From positions 1-32,785 of the forward strand of contig JBBKWG010000029.1 in the NCBI GenBank assembly GCA_037968835.1: a stretch of DNA of 32,785 nucleotides, given 5' to 3'. The notes beneath the pieces were generated by a model. That model made no database searches, was not told where the DNA came from, and was given only the letters and a program-made list of their open reading frames with translations. This DNA comes from JBBKWG01 sp037968835 (GTDB lineage: Bacteria; Pseudomonadota; Alphaproteobacteria; Rhodobacterales; Rhodobacteraceae). Both the position numbers and the translations under genes were made by a program. Positions 32,428 to 32,785 of this stretch are shown in pieces (positions within the stretch are counted from its first letter, which is position 1; the number at the start of each line of letters is the position of its first letter).

Positions 32428-32785
32428 TGCCGGGACCACGCGCCGCGCTGCGTCGCGGTTTTGATCGTGCCGAGCGGGCGCTAGACCGCGCTTTCGGAGC
32501 CGATTGGAATCCACTGGCGCAGTTGGGAACGCTCGGCTGGTTTTTGTTCTGGATCGTCGCGCTAACCGGGATTTATCTTTTCATCTTTTTCGATACCGGC
32601 GTCGAGGCGGCTTATGGGTCGGTCGAATGGCTGAGCACCGATCATTGGTGGCATGCCGGGTTGGCCCGCAGCCTGCACCGCTATGCATCGGATTTGATGA
32701 TCGTCGTGATGTTCACCCATCTGGTTCGCGAATTCGCAATGGACCGTTACCGCGGGGCGCGTTGGTTTTCGTGGCTGACAGGCGT
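32427..32785 (+). CDS. cytochrome b (bc1/b6-type), N-terminal part
   Basis: The visible 119 residues run to the window edge. The protein has a first membrane helix (about 35-58, LGWFLFWIVALTGIYLFIFF). A second helix carries LARSLHRYASDLMIVVMFTH, with two His residues 14 apart as in the heme-b-binding helix B of cytochrome b. WFSWLTG at the end also matches cytochrome b. It starts one base inside the SCO stop codon, so it belongs to the same operon. It could feed electrons from quinol to the CuA subunit, but whether a Rieske protein or cytochrome c follows is not visible. Confidence 0.88.
   Translation, partial: MPGPRAALRRGFDRAERALDRAFGADWNPLAQLGTLGWFLFWIVALTGIYLFIFFDTGVEAAYGSVEWLSTDHWWHAGLARSLHRYASDLMIVVMFTHLVREFAMDRYRGARWFSWLTG

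Overview
The window looks like chromosomal DNA of an alphaproteobacterium, most likely Rhodobacterales (Roseobacter-like). I infer this from the high GC with long antisense open frames, the mix of genes, the GTG and TTG starts, and an FNR-type box upstream of a heme-copper operon. No rRNA, tRNA, CRISPR array, transposase or integrase was seen. Both ends cut through genes.

Left part (1-15165), mostly housekeeping and single metabolic genes: a truncated DegT-type PLP aminotransferase; an MmgE/PrpD protein; phosphoglycolate phosphatase; glmU-glmS (UDP-GlcNAc synthesis); a dienelactone-hydrolase-like protein with a Tat-like leader; an acyl-CoA synthetase overlapped by a small exported-protein gene; moaA; an alpha/beta hydrolase paired with a DsbA-fold isomerase; prs; a possible 47-residue membrane peptide; a TSUP permease paired with dusA.

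Middle (15421-22800), an organosulfate uptake and desulfation locus. Facing left, a MalK/UgpC-type ATPase overlaps (TAATG) a formylglycine-generating enzyme (FGE). Facing right are an IclR-like regulator, a solute-binding protein, two permeases and a sulfatase with a Cys-type CxPxR motif. The two arms meet at a 111-bp promoter with phased TTTCA/TGAAA repeats. The ATPase completes the transporter and the FGE can activate the sulfatase. The sulfatase has no signal peptide, so the ester is probably imported intact and cut in the cytosol. The substrate is unknown.

Next (22920-27794): a GbsR/MarR-type repressor divergent from an ATPase, an eight-helix FtsX-type permease and an HlyD-type adaptor, forming a tripartite exporter of unknown cargo.

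Right end (27795-32785): a 387-bp upstream region with a perfect TTGAT-N4-ATCAA box, then a small one-helix protein, a CuA subunit II, a B-family-like heme-copper subunit I, heme O synthase, an SCO/SenC copper protein and the start of a cytochrome b. Subunit I keeps all six metal-ligand histidines, but Gln246 stands where O2 reductases carry the catalytic Tyr. The cluster is therefore better read as a candidate CuA-type nitric oxide reductase (compare the NorSY-SenC group) than as an ordinary terminal oxidase.
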